DNA of 50,416 nucleotides from Anaerolinea sp. (lineage in GTDB: Bacteria; Chloroflexota; Anaerolineae; Anaerolineales; Villigracilaceae). Location: positions 1-50,416 of the forward strand of contig DYPU01000009.1 in the NCBI GenBank assembly GCA_020719725.1, in the 5' to 3' direction. Each line of letters opens with the position of its first letter. The stretch's first letter is position 1. The notes under the pieces were generated by a model, which was not told where the DNA came from, ran no database searches, and saw nothing but the letters and a program-made list of their open reading frames with translations. The translations under genes were made by a program, and so were the position numbers. This document shows positions 8,236 to 16,469 of this stretch, piece after piece.

Positions 8236-8288
8236 GCCACTAGCAGCACATTTGTAAAACATCTTACGGCCTTTTTAGCCGATAAAAA

Positions 8289-8324
8289 ACACAAAAAAAC
8301 AGGCATTTAGCCTGTTTTTTTGTG

Positions 8325-8325
<1 letters not shown>
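8289..8325. terminator. Bidirectional intrinsic terminator
   Basis: A 16-bp perfect stem, ACACAAAAAAACAGGC (8289-8304) with GCCTGTTTTTTTGTGT (8310-8325), loop ATTTA. A- and T-tracts on the two arms allow termination of the EamA gene on the plus strand and of tRNA-Val on the minus strand. The last base coincides with the tRNA discriminator position. Confidence 0.85.
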
Positions 8326-8398
<73 letters not shown>

Positions 8399-8618
8399 GT
8401 GCGCCGAATTATACTCGAAAAAAGATATTGCTGAAGCCTACCCTGACACCGTAAAACATTTTTTGTGGCGAATGTGCTAAACTTTCAAGAACATACAAGC
8501 TCAAATCCTTGGCGCTCCCTAAAACAAGGTCATTGTCACAAAACAATACTTTAAACCGCGCGTCATACCGGGTTGTTGAGTTTCACTTCACTGAATAGAA
8601 AGATTTCCCGGAGGTTCT

Positions 8619-9377
8619 ATGCGTTTTGTTCGTTTCCAAATCAAAGATCAAGCTCCCCGCCAGGGGTGGATTCTGGAAGGTAAAGTTGGCGAGGTGGATG
8701 GCGATTTTTTTACCGAATATCGCCGCCTCAAGGCCGAAATTCCGCTGGATGAAGTTCGTTTATTGGCCCCAGTCTTGCCAGGCAAAATCATTTGCGTAGG
8801 CCGCAATTACGCCGACCATGCCAAAGAGTTGGGCAACGAAGTGTCCAAAGTTCCACTCATCTTCCTTAAACCGCCCTCGTCTGTGATCAACCCCGGTGAC
8901 TCAGTGATTTTGCCGCCCCAATCGCAGCAAGTGGAGCACGAAGCCGAGTTGGTTGTCGTCATTGGCAAACGTGGGCGCAACATCACCGCCGAATCTGCTC
9001 GTGAACACATTTTTGGCTATACCATTGGGAATGATATTACCGCCCGCGACCTTCAAAAAACTGATGGACAATGGACACGCGCCAAAGGATTTGACACCTT
9101 TTGCCCCTTCGGCCCATGGATCGACACCGATTTCGACATTGCAGATGCGCTCATCACCTGCCGGGTCAGCGGCCAGCCGCGCCAGATGGCCTCGACGCGC
9201 GATATGGTTTTTAGCGTGGGCACACTGGTGGCCTACATCTCATCTGTGATGACTCTCGAACCAGGCGACATTATTTTTACTGGAACCCCGGCTGGGGTGG
9301 GGCCGCTCACAGATGGAGACGAGGTTATCGTCGAGATCGAAGGGCTTGGGATACTAAAAAACCCGGTTCGAAAGTAA
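8619..9377 (+). CDS. Fumarylacetoacetate hydrolase (FAH) family protein
   Basis: A 252-residue protein with a short N-terminal beta domain (to about residue 50) and the FAH catalytic fold. Visible signatures are [49 protein letters not shown] with the metal-ligand glutamates, and [13 protein letters not shown]. Near the C-terminus are [13 protein letters not shown] and [12 protein letters not shown]. This layout matches the YcgM / 2-hydroxyhepta-diene-dioate isomerase / acylpyruvase group, which acts on diketo acids with Mg2+ or Mn2+. The exact substrate cannot be read from the sequence. GGAGG precedes ATG 8619. It is a single-gene unit bounded by a strong hairpin at 9395-9437. Confidence 0.9.
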   Translation: MRFVRFQIKDQAPRQGWILEGKVGEVDGDFFTEYRRLKAEIPLDEVRLLAPVLPGKIICVGRNYADHAKELGNEVSKVPLIFLKPPSSVINPGDSVILPPQSQQVEHEAELVVVIGKRGRNITAESAREHIFGYTIGNDITARDLQKTDGQWTRAKGFDTFCPFGPWIDTDFDIADALITCRVSGQPRQMASTRDMVFSVGTLVAYISSVMTLEPGDIIFTGTPAGVGPLTDGDEVIVEIEGLGILKNPVRK

Positions 9378-9394
9378 AATTCTCTTGAACAGCC

Positions 9395-9437
9395 AGCGGG
9401 AATCCGGTCTGAGCATTCTTTAGACCGGATTCCCGCT
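9395..9437. terminator. Hairpin between convergent FAH and mevalonate kinase genes
   Basis: A 16-bp perfect stem, AGCGGGAATCCGGTCT (9395-9410) with AGACCGGATTCCCGCT (9422-9437), 11-nt loop. It lies between two convergent genes. The flanks lack a long U-tract on either strand, so termination strength is uncertain. Confidence 0.65.
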
Positions 9438-9445
9438 AAAAGGCT

Positions 9446-10432
9446 TCACTCAATTTGAGAGATGATGGTATTCCTGGCTCCGGCTGCTTTTAGAGCGGAT
9501 GCGACTGATTCTGCTCTTTCGGGGGCTACCAGCGCGATCATATTCCCCCCACGCCCGCCACCGCTTAATTTAGCGCCCTCGGCCCCGGCAGCTTTGGCCG
9601 CCCAAACCAACCGGTCCAGTTCTGGCGACGATACGGTCATTGCCTGTAACAGAGTCTGATTTGCTGCCATCAAAGGCCCCAGGCTGGCAATTTCGCCGGT
9701 TTCGATGGCTTTTTTGGCAGCGGTGACGATTGTTCCCACCTGGTCAAAGACTGCTTCCCAGTGGCCTTTATCTGCTTCCCAGAGTTTTCTCACTGCGCCC
9801 ACCGCTTCCCTGGTTGGGGCAGTGATTCCGGTATCGGCGATAACCAGGCTGAAAGGCCGCTCAACGCGGAAGGTCTGGATCGGCTGTCCGCGCACAAAAT
9901 AAACCGGCCTGGCGTAGGTGATGACGGTATTGTCGATTCCTGAAGGCGTGCCGTGATGCAGCTTTTCGACCTCGTACGCCAATTGGTTGACTTGTTCATC
10001 GGATAGTGGGCATTGTACGGCGGATGACAAGGCCCTAATTACCGCCACGCTGACTGCAGCACCAGACCCTAGCCCGGAGGCCACCGGAATTGTGGATGTA
10101 ATTGTTAGCTGTAGCGCGGGTGGGTGGGCAATGCCCAAAACTTGGAAAACGCTGCTAATAACGGCGGCCAGCGGGTGGGGGGTTGGGGCGGCCAGTAAGT
10201 GGCTCAAAGTTGTTGAAAGCCCAATATCGGGAGCGGCTATCAGCACCGCATCCGCCCAATTTTTTCCCGCTAGAGATGGCCCTGCGATGGTTTGGGCCTG
10301 ATTTTCTGTTTGTAAAGTTGCGCGCGCATTTGCGTGGATTTGTAAGACTGGCACGGCCAGGGCTGGGCGGCCATAAACTACTGCGTGTTCGCCAAATAAA
10401 ATAATTTTTCCCGGAGCCGATGCGATTGTCAT
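9446..10432 (-). CDS. mvk: Mevalonate kinase (GHMP family)
   Basis: A 328-residue GHMP kinase that would phosphorylate mevalonate in the isoprenoid pathway. It begins TIASAPGKIILFGEHAVVYG, the motif-1 lysine plus the GEHAVVYGRPA sequence typical of mevalonate kinases. The ATP loop is IPVASGLGSGAAVSVA near residue 105, followed by HGTPSGIDNTVITYA with the catalytic Asp, and the C-terminal motif AKLSGGGRGGNMIAL. I chose ATG 10432, which overlaps the UbiA stop codon as ATGA. A longer frame from 10471 has no such support. Some Chloroflexi are known to use a mevalonate route through phosphomevalonate decarboxylase and isopentenyl phosphate kinase; those genes are not in the window. Confidence 0.9.
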   Translation of the reverse strand: MTIASAPGKIILFGEHAVVYGRPALAVPVLQIHANARATLQTENQAQTIAGPSLAGKNWADAVLIAAPDIGLSTTLSHLLAAPTPHPLAAVISSVFQVLGIAHPPALQLTITSTIPVASGLGSGAAVSVAVIRALSSAVQCPLSDEQVNQLAYEVEKLHHGTPSGIDNTVITYARPVYFVRGQPIQTFRVERPFSLVIADTGITAPTREAVGAVRKLWEADKGHWEAVFDQVGTIVTAAKKAIETGEIASLGPLMAANQTLLQAMTVSSPELDRLVWAAKAAGAEGAKLSGGGRGGNMIALVAPERAESVASALKAAGARNTIISQIE

Positions 10433-11301
10433 TGGAAAAGGTAAAAGACTGCTAAAACTGCTAATCCCCATAGAATAATTGAAAATTGTAAAGGCCGGTC
10501 TGCCAGAACCACATCTTCGGGTGCGCCGCCAATTTCTTTTACTTGAAGCAGGTATTGGTAACGTAAAATACTGTAAATGATAAAGGGGATGGTCAGCATC
10601 ATGGCGTGATTATCTGGTAAATTTGGCGCGGAGAATGTATACAGGCTGTAGGTGATAATTGTTGTGCCCGAAGCCAGGCTGATGAGTTGATCGAGGAAGT
10701 TGATGGTGTAGCCGTCCAGCACTTTGCGTTGCGTGTTTGGGCCGCCCGCTAGTTCTGCTAATTCTGCCCGGCGTTTGCCAGTTCCCATTAGCAGCGCCAA
10801 AAAAATTGTAAATAAGTAAATCCAGGGGGAGAAGCGCTGCACATCAATCAGCGTTACGCCTGCTGCTACCCGCAAAACATAGAATGAAGCCAGGACGATG
10901 ATGTCGAGCAGGGCAATATGTTTTAGCCATTTGGAATAGAATAAATTACCAATAAAATAAAAGCCGGTAATAAGCGCAAAAGTCGGTGAAAGCAGGTAGG
11001 CTAATGGAAAAGCGATTGCAAGGATGGCAATTGCAAAGCCCCAGGCGGCTGGGATGGGTAATTTGCCTGCCGCAATGGGCCGATTGCGCTTGGTGGGGTG
11101 TTTGCGGTCTGCTTCGACATCAGCGATGTCGTTGACGATATAAACCACGCTCACAATTAGGCTAAAGATTAAAGCGCCCAACAGGGTGTGTAAAATGGCT
11201 TCAAAATTAGTCAGCTTACGGTCGAAGACCAGCGCCGCTAGTAAAAATACACTTTTTGCCCACTGTTTGGGGCGCATGGTTTTGAGCAGGGCTTTTAACA
11301 T
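10429..11301 (-). CDS. UbiA-family prenyltransferase, decaprenyl-phosphate phosphoribosyltransferase-like
   Basis: A 290-residue polytopic prenyltransferase. The start MRPKQWAKSVFLLAALVF, the first Asp motif in YIVNDIADVEADRKHPTKR with NRPIAAGKLP after it, and GKRRAELAEL in the second half closely resemble mycobacterial DPPR synthase (Rv3806c). That enzyme transfers 5-phosphoribose from PRPP to polyprenyl phosphate. By analogy this protein would make a polyprenyl-phosphoryl pentose donor for cell-envelope glycans, but other UbiA substrates are possible. It overlaps the downstream mevalonate kinase by 4 nt (ATGA). A -10 box TAAAAT (11313-11308) ends 6 nt before ATG 11301, with no Shine-Dalgarno sequence, suggesting a leaderless transcript. 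Confidence 0.82.
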   Translation of the reverse strand: MLKALLKTMRPKQWAKSVFLLAALVFDRKLTNFEAILHTLLGALIFSLIVSVVYIVNDIADVEADRKHPTKRNRPIAAGKLPIPAAWGFAIAILAIAFPLAYLLSPTFALITGFYFIGNLFYSKWLKHIALLDIIVLASFYVLRVAAGVTLIDVQRFSPWIYLFTIFLALLMGTGKRRAELAELAGGPNTQRKVLDGYTINFLDQLISLASGTTIITYSLYTFSAPNLPDNHAMMLTIPFIIYSILRYQYLLQVKEIGGAPEDVVLADRPLQFSIILWGLAVLAVFYLFQ

Positions 11302-11307
11302 GCCGTT

Positions 11308-11355
11308 ATTTTACTAGAGACAAGGTTGAATTGGGTATTTGGAATGAGTTACAAT
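11308..11355. promoter_or_regulatory. Divergent promoters, both apparently leaderless (ubiA-like / tlyA)
   Basis: Plus strand: TTGAAT (11326-11331), 18-nt spacer, TACAAT (11350-11355), then 6 nt to the chosen tlyA ATG at 11362. Minus strand: -10 TAAAAT (11313-11308), 6 nt before the UbiA-gene ATG at 11301, with a poor -35. Neither start has a Shine-Dalgarno sequence. A transcription start about 7 nt after each -10 would fall on the start codon itself. Confidence 0.6.
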
Positions 11356-11361
11356 TCTCCC

Positions 11362-12189
11362 ATGTCTAAAATACGTCTTGACCTTCTACTTGTCGAGCGC
11401 GGTCTGGCCGAAAGCCGCGCCAAAGCCCAGGCCATCATCATGGCCGGGCAGGTGCGTGTCAATGGGCAGATGGCCGACAAGGCCTCTACTCATTTTTTGC
11501 CGGAAGTCCAGGTGATTGTCGATTCTGGCCCGCGTTTTGTCTCGCGCGGCGGCGAAAAACTGTTGGCCGCGCTGGAAGCATTTTCGGTTACCCCCAGTGG
11601 ATTGATTTGCGTGGATGTTGGCGCTTCCACGGGTGGATTTAGTGATTGCCTGCTGCAACATGGCGCGGCTAAAATTTACGCCATTGATGTTGGCAAAGGG
11701 ATTTTGCATTGGAAACTCCGCTCTGACCCCCGCGTCATTGTTATGGAAGAGACCAATGCCCGTTATGTCGAAACCCTGCCCGAACCGGCGCAATTGGTTG
11801 TTTGTGACGCCTCTTTTATTTCGTTAAAAACTCTTTTGCCAGTGATGAAAAAGTGGCTAACCCCTGAAACGGCCTTGCAAAAAGCGGAAGTCGTTGCAGC
11901 GGGGTCTCTCATTACCCTCATCAAGCCCCAATTTGAAGCAGGCCGCAAAGAATCGGCCAAACATAAAGGGGTGATTCGTGATTCGGAAGTACATCGCCGG
12001 ATACTGATTGAGGTGTTGAGCTTTGCTCAAGAGATTGGGTTTAGTTTGCGCGGTCTAATTCAATCGCCTGTGCTGGGGCCAAAGGGGAATATTGAGTTTT
12101 TGGCGTGGCTGGGGCTTGGTAACACAATCAGCGCCGATTTATCGGCGCTGATTGATCCGCTGTTTGAGGCAAAGGCCCTGCAAGATTAG
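11362..12189 (+). CDS. tlyA: TlyA-family rRNA 2'-O-ribose methyltransferase
   Basis: A 275-residue protein with an N-terminal S4 RNA-binding domain (SKIRLDLLLVERGLAESR through AIIMAGQVRVNG, residues 2-60). An FtsJ-type SAM methyltransferase domain follows, with VSRGGEKL, the SAM-binding loop DVGASTGGFSDCLLQ, VCDASFISL and LIKPQFEAGR. In mycobacteria TlyA methylates 16S and 23S rRNA cytidines and its loss gives capreomycin resistance; in other bacteria the role is less clear. The frame is open from 11326, but ATG 11362 fits the domain start and lies 6 nt after a good -10 box, as in leaderless mRNAs. The stop codon overlaps by 4 nt the original stop of the convergent, now broken CDF gene. Confidence 0.9.
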   Translation: MSKIRLDLLLVERGLAESRAKAQAIIMAGQVRVNGQMADKASTHFLPEVQVIVDSGPRFVSRGGEKLLAALEAFSVTPSGLICVDVGASTGGFSDCLLQHGAAKIYAIDVGKGILHWKLRSDPRVIVMEETNARYVETLPEPAQLVVCDASFISLKTLLPVMKKWLTPETALQKAEVVAAGSLITLIKPQFEAGRKESAKHKGVIRDSEVHRRILIEVLSFAQEIGFSLRGLIQSPVLGPKGNIEFLAWLGLGNTISADLSALIDPLFEAKALQD

Positions 12190-13150
12190 ACCGGCTCTTG
12201 TGGTTCTGCCACCTGGCGGCGGGATTCGGCTAAAATTTCTTCAATACTCATGTTTTTGCGTGATTTTTGCGCGGGGTGATAGTGAACGTGGACCCGGCGC
12301 ACATTGGGGACCACTGCGCACAATAAAGTTTCTACTTTACTTGAAATTTTATCCCCTCCAGAACGGTCATACTGCCATCTACTCCAATGGTCAGGTTAAC
12401 CACAATATGCGGGCCAAAACGATGGGCCTGGATTTCTTCCAGTTGTTTTACATCCGGCATCTTTTTTAAGATTTCTGCCATTTGTTCGGCTAATTGTTTG
12501 CTCGGCACAGCATCCATCAACTCTACTGAAGATTCACGCAAAATATAAATTCCGGTACGCAAAATAAGCAGGGCCACCAAGGCTCCGGCCAGTGGGTCTA
12601 CCCAGGGCAGGCCGCGCTGGCCCAAAAAAATGCCAACCGCCGCCGCTGAAGCTGAAAGCAAGTCGTTGCGATGATCATAAGCCATTGCCTGCACCACAGG
12701 GTTGTTGGTTTCTTGTCCCAGCCGTCCGATATAGATGGTCATGAAAATTTTTAAGCCAATTGTAAAGAGCGCCACCCATAGGGCCAGGTCTGAAGCGCCC
12801 TGATACCCATTTAGCCCGCCTGAGAGTAAATCCTAAATTTTATCAATGGCATCCCAGAAAACGGCTACAGCGGTTGTGACAATGAATGAACCAACCACAA
12901 CCGATGCGATGCTTTCAAGTTGGCGGTGGCCGTAGGGATGTTCATTATCCGCTGGTTTGTTTGCCAGCCGCACAAAAATACTGGCGACAACATAATAGGC
13001 CACGTCCGAAGTCGAATTAATTCCTTCCGCCAACAAGGCCGGGCTGTGACTTGAAATTCCGATGCTTGTTTTTAGCGCAGCCAGAAAAATATTCGTTCCC
13101 AGCCCAAGATTGACGGCTTGCAGGCTTTTTTTATCACGTTGGTCTGTCAT
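12186..13150 (-). pseudogene. Cation diffusion facilitator (CDF) transporter, broken by an in-frame TAG and a frameshift
   Basis: Read on the minus strand from ATG 13150, this is a CDF metal/proton antiporter. The first helices contain SHSPALLAEGINSTSDVAYY (the metal-site D is present) and HPYGHRQLESIASVVVG. The second part has QAMAYDHRNDLLSASAAAVG and WVDPLAGALVALLILRTG. A TAG at 12835-12833 (codon 106) interrupts the frame, which continues in the same phase with DLLSGGLNGYQGASDLALWV. Near 12356-12353, a run of four Gs, the frame shifts: one missing base would join LEG to DKISSKVETLLCAVVPNVRR, HVHYHPAQKS and a proper end at 12186. Restored length is about 321 residues, normal for the family. 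Two lesions argue for a pseudogene, though sequencing error at the G-run is possible. Confidence 0.85.
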
Positions 13151-13240
13151 TCTAAGCTCTCAAAAAGAATATCGACGTCATTATTGAATGGCGGACTGCA
13201 AGTATAATAGCGCAGTGTCTCGAATGGAATGGAATAAACG

Positions 13241-13663
13241 ATGAAATGTCCAAAATGTCTGGCTGGGCTTGTAAAAAAATCTTATAAGGGGATGATGGAA
13301 GTGGAGTGCTGCCCCAATTGTCGCGGTATGTGGCTCGATTTTGACGAGTTGGATCGCCTTGAGGATGTTGTTTTTGACCGGGATGATCTGAAAGGATCGC
13401 TGATTCACCGTCAAGTGGTTTCTGATGCGTTTTGTCCGCTTTGTGGTGCGCCGCTGCAAGAGTTTCAGTACCGGCTCTTTGATCTAAAATTGGAGTTTTG
13501 CCCGGTTGCCCGGCATGGGTTTTGGTTGGATGCCGGGGAAGACGAGCGGGTTTTGGAAGTGATGCGTCGGCGCGCAGCCGAAATGAGCCGCAAATTGGAT
13601 GCCGAGATGGAATGGCGCAAGACTCTTAAGCAAATGCACAACCTGTTTAAAGAAACCAAGTGA
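13241..13663 (+). CDS. Zinc-ribbon (zf-TFIIB-like) protein
   Basis: A 140-residue protein with two related halves. The first is a full zinc ribbon: MKCPKC at the start and CCPNCRGMWLDFDELDRLE near residues 23-41. The second repeats the scheme as FCPLCGAPLQEF and FCPVARHGFWLDAGEDERVLE, but only one Cys remains in its second knuckle, so zinc binding there is doubtful unless the His helps. A charged helical tail rich in Arg, Glu and Lys follows (about residues 105-140). Members of this family are widespread and of unknown function. A -10 box TATAAT lies at 13203-13208. It precedes lepA on the same strand, with about 95 nt between them. Confidence 0.8.
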   Translation: MKCPKCLAGLVKKSYKGMMEVECCPNCRGMWLDFDELDRLEDVVFDRDDLKGSLIHRQVVSDAFCPLCGAPLQEFQYRLFDLKLEFCPVARHGFWLDAGEDERVLEVMRRRAAEMSRKLDAEMEWRKTLKQMHNLFKETK

Positions 13664-13758
13664 CCGTATCCAGGGTAAGTATCAAAATCGGTTATACTTT
13701 TATCGCCTTTGCCTAAACGCCAAAGGTTCTTCTTATTTTATTTTCCTGAAAGAAACAC

Positions 13759-15558
13759 ATGTCTGACCATATTCGTAATTTTTGTATTATTGCCCATGTT
13801 GACCACGGCAAATCTACGCTTGCAGACCGTTTGCTTCAAATCACCGGCACAATTTCGGATCGGGATATGACGGCCCAGGTGCTTGATACAATGGATTTGG
13901 AGCGCGAAAAGGGCGTGACCATTAAAGCATCTGCCGTGCGTATGAACTATCGCGCCGCGGATGGCAAGGACTATGAACTAAATCTGATCGATACCCCCGG
14001 CCATGTCGATTTTGGCTATGAGGTTAGTCGCGCTCTAAATGCTTGCGAAGGCGCGATTTTGGTGGTAGATGCCACCCAGGGTATTGAAGCTCAAACATTG
14101 GCTAATCTGTATCAGGCCCTGGATGCCGATCTGGCAATTATTCCGGTAATCAATAAAATCGACCTGCCTTCGGCCCGCCCTGACGAGGTGGCCGAAGACG
14201 TGGCGGCCTTGCTTGGGGGTGATGCGGCGGACGTGCTCCAGATTTCGGCTAAAGATGGGCTGAATGTTGCGCAGGTGCTGGAGGCCATTGTCGAAAAAGT
14301 TAGGCCGCCCAGGGGAGTGGACGAAGGTACGTTGCGGGCGCTGGTGTTTGATTCGCATTATGATTCTTATAAGGGTGTGATCTGCTATGTGCGGGTGGTC
14401 GAAGGCTCGGTTTCGGTCAACGACACGGTGCGGATGATGGCAACCAGGGTGGATGTTAAGCCAATTGAAGTGGGTATTTTCTCGCCAGTGATGAAACCTG
14501 TCAGCGTGCTGCGGGCCGGAGAAGTTGGCTATATCGCTACCGGGTTGAAGACCGTCCACGATGCCCGCGTGGGAGATACCATTACCAAGGCCAATGCGCC
14601 TGCGGCAGAACCGCTTCCGGGTTATTTTCATCCCAAACCGATGGTTTTTGCAGGCGTTTACCCGGTGGATGCAGAAGATTACAGCGATTTACGCGATTCG
14701 CTTGAAAAGTTACAATTGAATGATGCTTCGCTGACGTATGCGCCTGAAACCTCGCAGGCGATTGGGTTTGGTTTTCGGGCGGGGTTTTTGGGTCTGTTTC
14801 ACATGGAGATTATTCAAGAACGGATTGAGCGTGAGTATGATTTAGACGTTCTCTTTACTGCGCCTTCGGTGGAATACGAAGTGGTGACGGTGACGGGCGA
14901 GACGCTTTTGATTGATTCACCGGCGGAATTGCCCGAAGAGGGCAAGGTGGCTGAAATTCGGGAGCCGTGGATGCGGATTGAGATTATTACGCCGACGGAT
15001 TATTATGGCACGATTATGGATTTGGTGACCAAGCGTCGCGGTATTTTTAAGCAACAGGAGTACCCGGCTCCGCACCGCGTTCAACTCGATTTTGAAATTC
15101 CGTTGGCTGAGTTAATTGTGGATTTTTTTGACGAGTTGAAGAGTCGCACCAAAGGATATGCTTCCCTGGATTATCAGTTTTTGGAATATCGCGCGGATCA
15201 ATTGCAAAAATTGGAAATTTTGGTCAATAATGACCCTATTGATGCTCTGGCGGCGATTGTGCATAACAAAGATGCGTATCATAAAGGCCAGGCTTTGATA
15301 ACCAAGCTGAAAGAGATTATTCCGCGCCAAATGTTTGATGTGGCAATTCAGGCGTATTCGGCGGGGCGGGTGATTAGTCGGGCCAATGTGCGCGCACTGC
15401 GTAAGGATGTGCTTGCCAAGTGTTATGGTGGTGATATTACCCGCAAGAAGAAATTGCTTGAAAAGCAGAAAAAGGGCAAACGCCGCTTGAAGATGGTTGG
15501 CAATGTGGAAATTCCGCAGGAAGCGTTTATGGCTGTGTTGAAGTTGGGTGACGAGTAG
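13759..15558 (+). CDS. lepA: Elongation factor 4 (LepA), ribosome back-translocase GTPase
   Basis: A 599-residue translational GTPase, the usual LepA length. G motifs are AHVDHGKST (G1, about residues 12-20), DTPGHVDF (G3) and NKIDL (G4). Domains II and III follow, with [20 protein letters not shown] and [20 protein letters not shown], which are diagnostic for LepA against EF-G or BipA. The C-terminal domain ends with [18 protein letters not shown], the basic tail of the family. The protein binds ribosomes and is thought to aid initiation, assembly or recovery of stalled complexes. A -10-like TATACT lies at 13693-13698, with a small hairpin (CCTTTG/CAAAGG) in the leader. Two hairpins follow the gene at 15605-15659. 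Confidence 0.97.
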   Translation: MSDHIRNFCIIAHVDHGKSTLADRLLQITGTISDRDMTAQVLDTMDLEREKGVTIKASAVRMNYRAADGKDYELNLIDTPGHVDFGYEVSRALNACEGAILVVDATQGIEAQTLANLYQALDADLAIIPVINKIDLPSARPDEVAEDVAALLGGDAADVLQISAKDGLNVAQVLEAIVEKVRPPRGVDEGTLRALVFDSHYDSYKGVICYVRVVEGSVSVNDTVRMMATRVDVKPIEVGIFSPVMKPVSVLRAGEVGYIATGLKTVHDARVGDTITKANAPAAEPLPGYFHPKPMVFAGVYPVDAEDYSDLRDSLEKLQLNDASLTYAPETSQAIGFGFRAGFLGLFHMEIIQERIEREYDLDVLFTAPSVEYEVVTVTGETLLIDSPAELPEEGKVAEIREPWMRIEIITPTDYYGTIMDLVTKRRGIFKQQEYPAPHRVQLDFEIPLAELIVDFFDELKSRTKGYASLDYQFLEYRADQLQKLEILVNNDPIDALAAIVHNKDAYHKGQALITKLKEIIPRQMFDVAIQAYSAGRVISRANVRALRKDVLAKCYGGDITRKKKLLEKQKKGKRRLKMVGNVEIPQEAFMAVLKLGDE

Positions 15559-15604
15559 GTGGTATTGCTAGCCGCGAAGAAAACCAAGTTTTTAGTGTTT
15601 TCAA

Positions 15605-15659
15605 GCCCGGAGCGTCGTTGAAAGACGTTCCGGGCCTAAACTGCCCCACGATTGTGGGG
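15605..15659 (+). terminator. Two hairpins between lepA and rlmB
   Basis: The first is a 12-bp stem, GCCCGGAGCGTC (15605-15616) with GACGTTCCGGGC (15624-15635), one G-U pair and a 7-nt loop. The second is CCCCAC (15644-15649) with GTGGGG (15654-15659). Neither is followed by a U-tract, so partial termination or RNA processing is more likely than a hard stop. Confidence 0.5.
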
Positions 15660-15690
15660 TTGGGAACGTGTTGTTTTTGATAGGACTAGG

Positions 15691-16443
15691 ATGAAAGAAC
15701 TTATTTACGGACGCAATGCAGTTTACGAAACCTTACTTGCCAAGCGGCGGCATTTTTTTGGGCTGGAAGTTGGCGAAGGTGTTCAGGAAAAGGGGCGCTT
15801 GCATGAAATTTTGCAATTGGCTGCTACGCGCAAAATTCCGGTGCGGCGCGTGCCGCGCACTTATTTGGAGCGATTGAATGTTAATCACCAGGGCGTGCTG
15901 CTCGAGGCTTCGGCTTACCCGTACCGTGAATTGACCGATATTTTGGATTTAGCCGAAAAACGCGCCGAACCGCTGTTTGTACTGTTGCTTGATACGCTTA
16001 ATGACCCGCAGAATTTTGGCACCCTTTTACGCACCGCCGAGATTGTTGGAGTGCATGGGGTCATTATTCCGCTGCGGCAGACTGTCACCGTCACCCCGGC
16101 GGTGGTTAATGCTTCGGCTGGGGCCAGTGAACACTTGCTGGTGGCCCAGGCCAACCTGCATCAGGCGATTGAAGAATTGAAAAAGGCCGGGGCTTGGATT
16201 ATTGGACTGGAAGGCGGAGACCAAGCCAGGGCGGCAGAGCAGGTTCGGCTGGATGGCGCTTTGGGGCTGGTCGTTGGCTCGGAGGGGGAGGGAATGCGTC
16301 CATTGGTGGCAAAATCCTGCGATATTCTTCTGAAATTACCAATGCGTGGACAGGTCGAATCACTTAATGCGGCGGTGGCTGGCTCGGTGGCTTTGTATTT
16401 GGCTTTGATGGCGAGACAGAGGGCGGAATCCAAAATTTCCTGA
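15691..16443 (+). CDS. rlmB: 23S rRNA 2'-O-ribose methyltransferase, TrmH/RlmB family
   Basis: A 250-residue SpoU-class methyltransferase. It starts with the substrate-binding domain (KELIYGRNAVYETLLAKRR), which in RlmB contacts the rRNA, and continues with the trefoil-knot SPOUT domain. SPOUT motif 1 is DTLNDPQNFGTLLRTAEIVG, motif 2 is LGLVVGSEGEGMRPLV and motif 3 is LKLPMRGQVESLNAAVAGSV. RlmB methylates G2251 of 23S rRNA; related paralogues modify other sites, so the exact target is inferred. The frame is open from 15652, but ATG 15691 fits the domain start and has AGGACTAGG just upstream. The next gene starts 26 nt downstream. Confidence 0.9.
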   Translation: MKELIYGRNAVYETLLAKRRHFFGLEVGEGVQEKGRLHEILQLAATRKIPVRRVPRTYLERLNVNHQGVLLEASAYPYRELTDILDLAEKRAEPLFVLLLDTLNDPQNFGTLLRTAEIVGVHGVIIPLRQTVTVTPAVVNASAGASEHLLVAQANLHQAIEELKKAGAWIIGLEGGDQARAAEQVRLDGALGLVVGSEGEGMRPLVAKSCDILLKLPMRGQVESLNAAVAGSVALYLALMARQRAESKIS

Positions 16444-16469
16444 TTTTGGATTCCTGGAGGACTAGAATC

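Noticed and set aside
12833-12835. UAG read as an amino acid (pyrrolysine-type recoding) in the CDF gene
   Set aside because: The same gene also carries a frameshift, no other gene in the window reads through TAG, and no supporting tRNA is seen. Decay is simpler.
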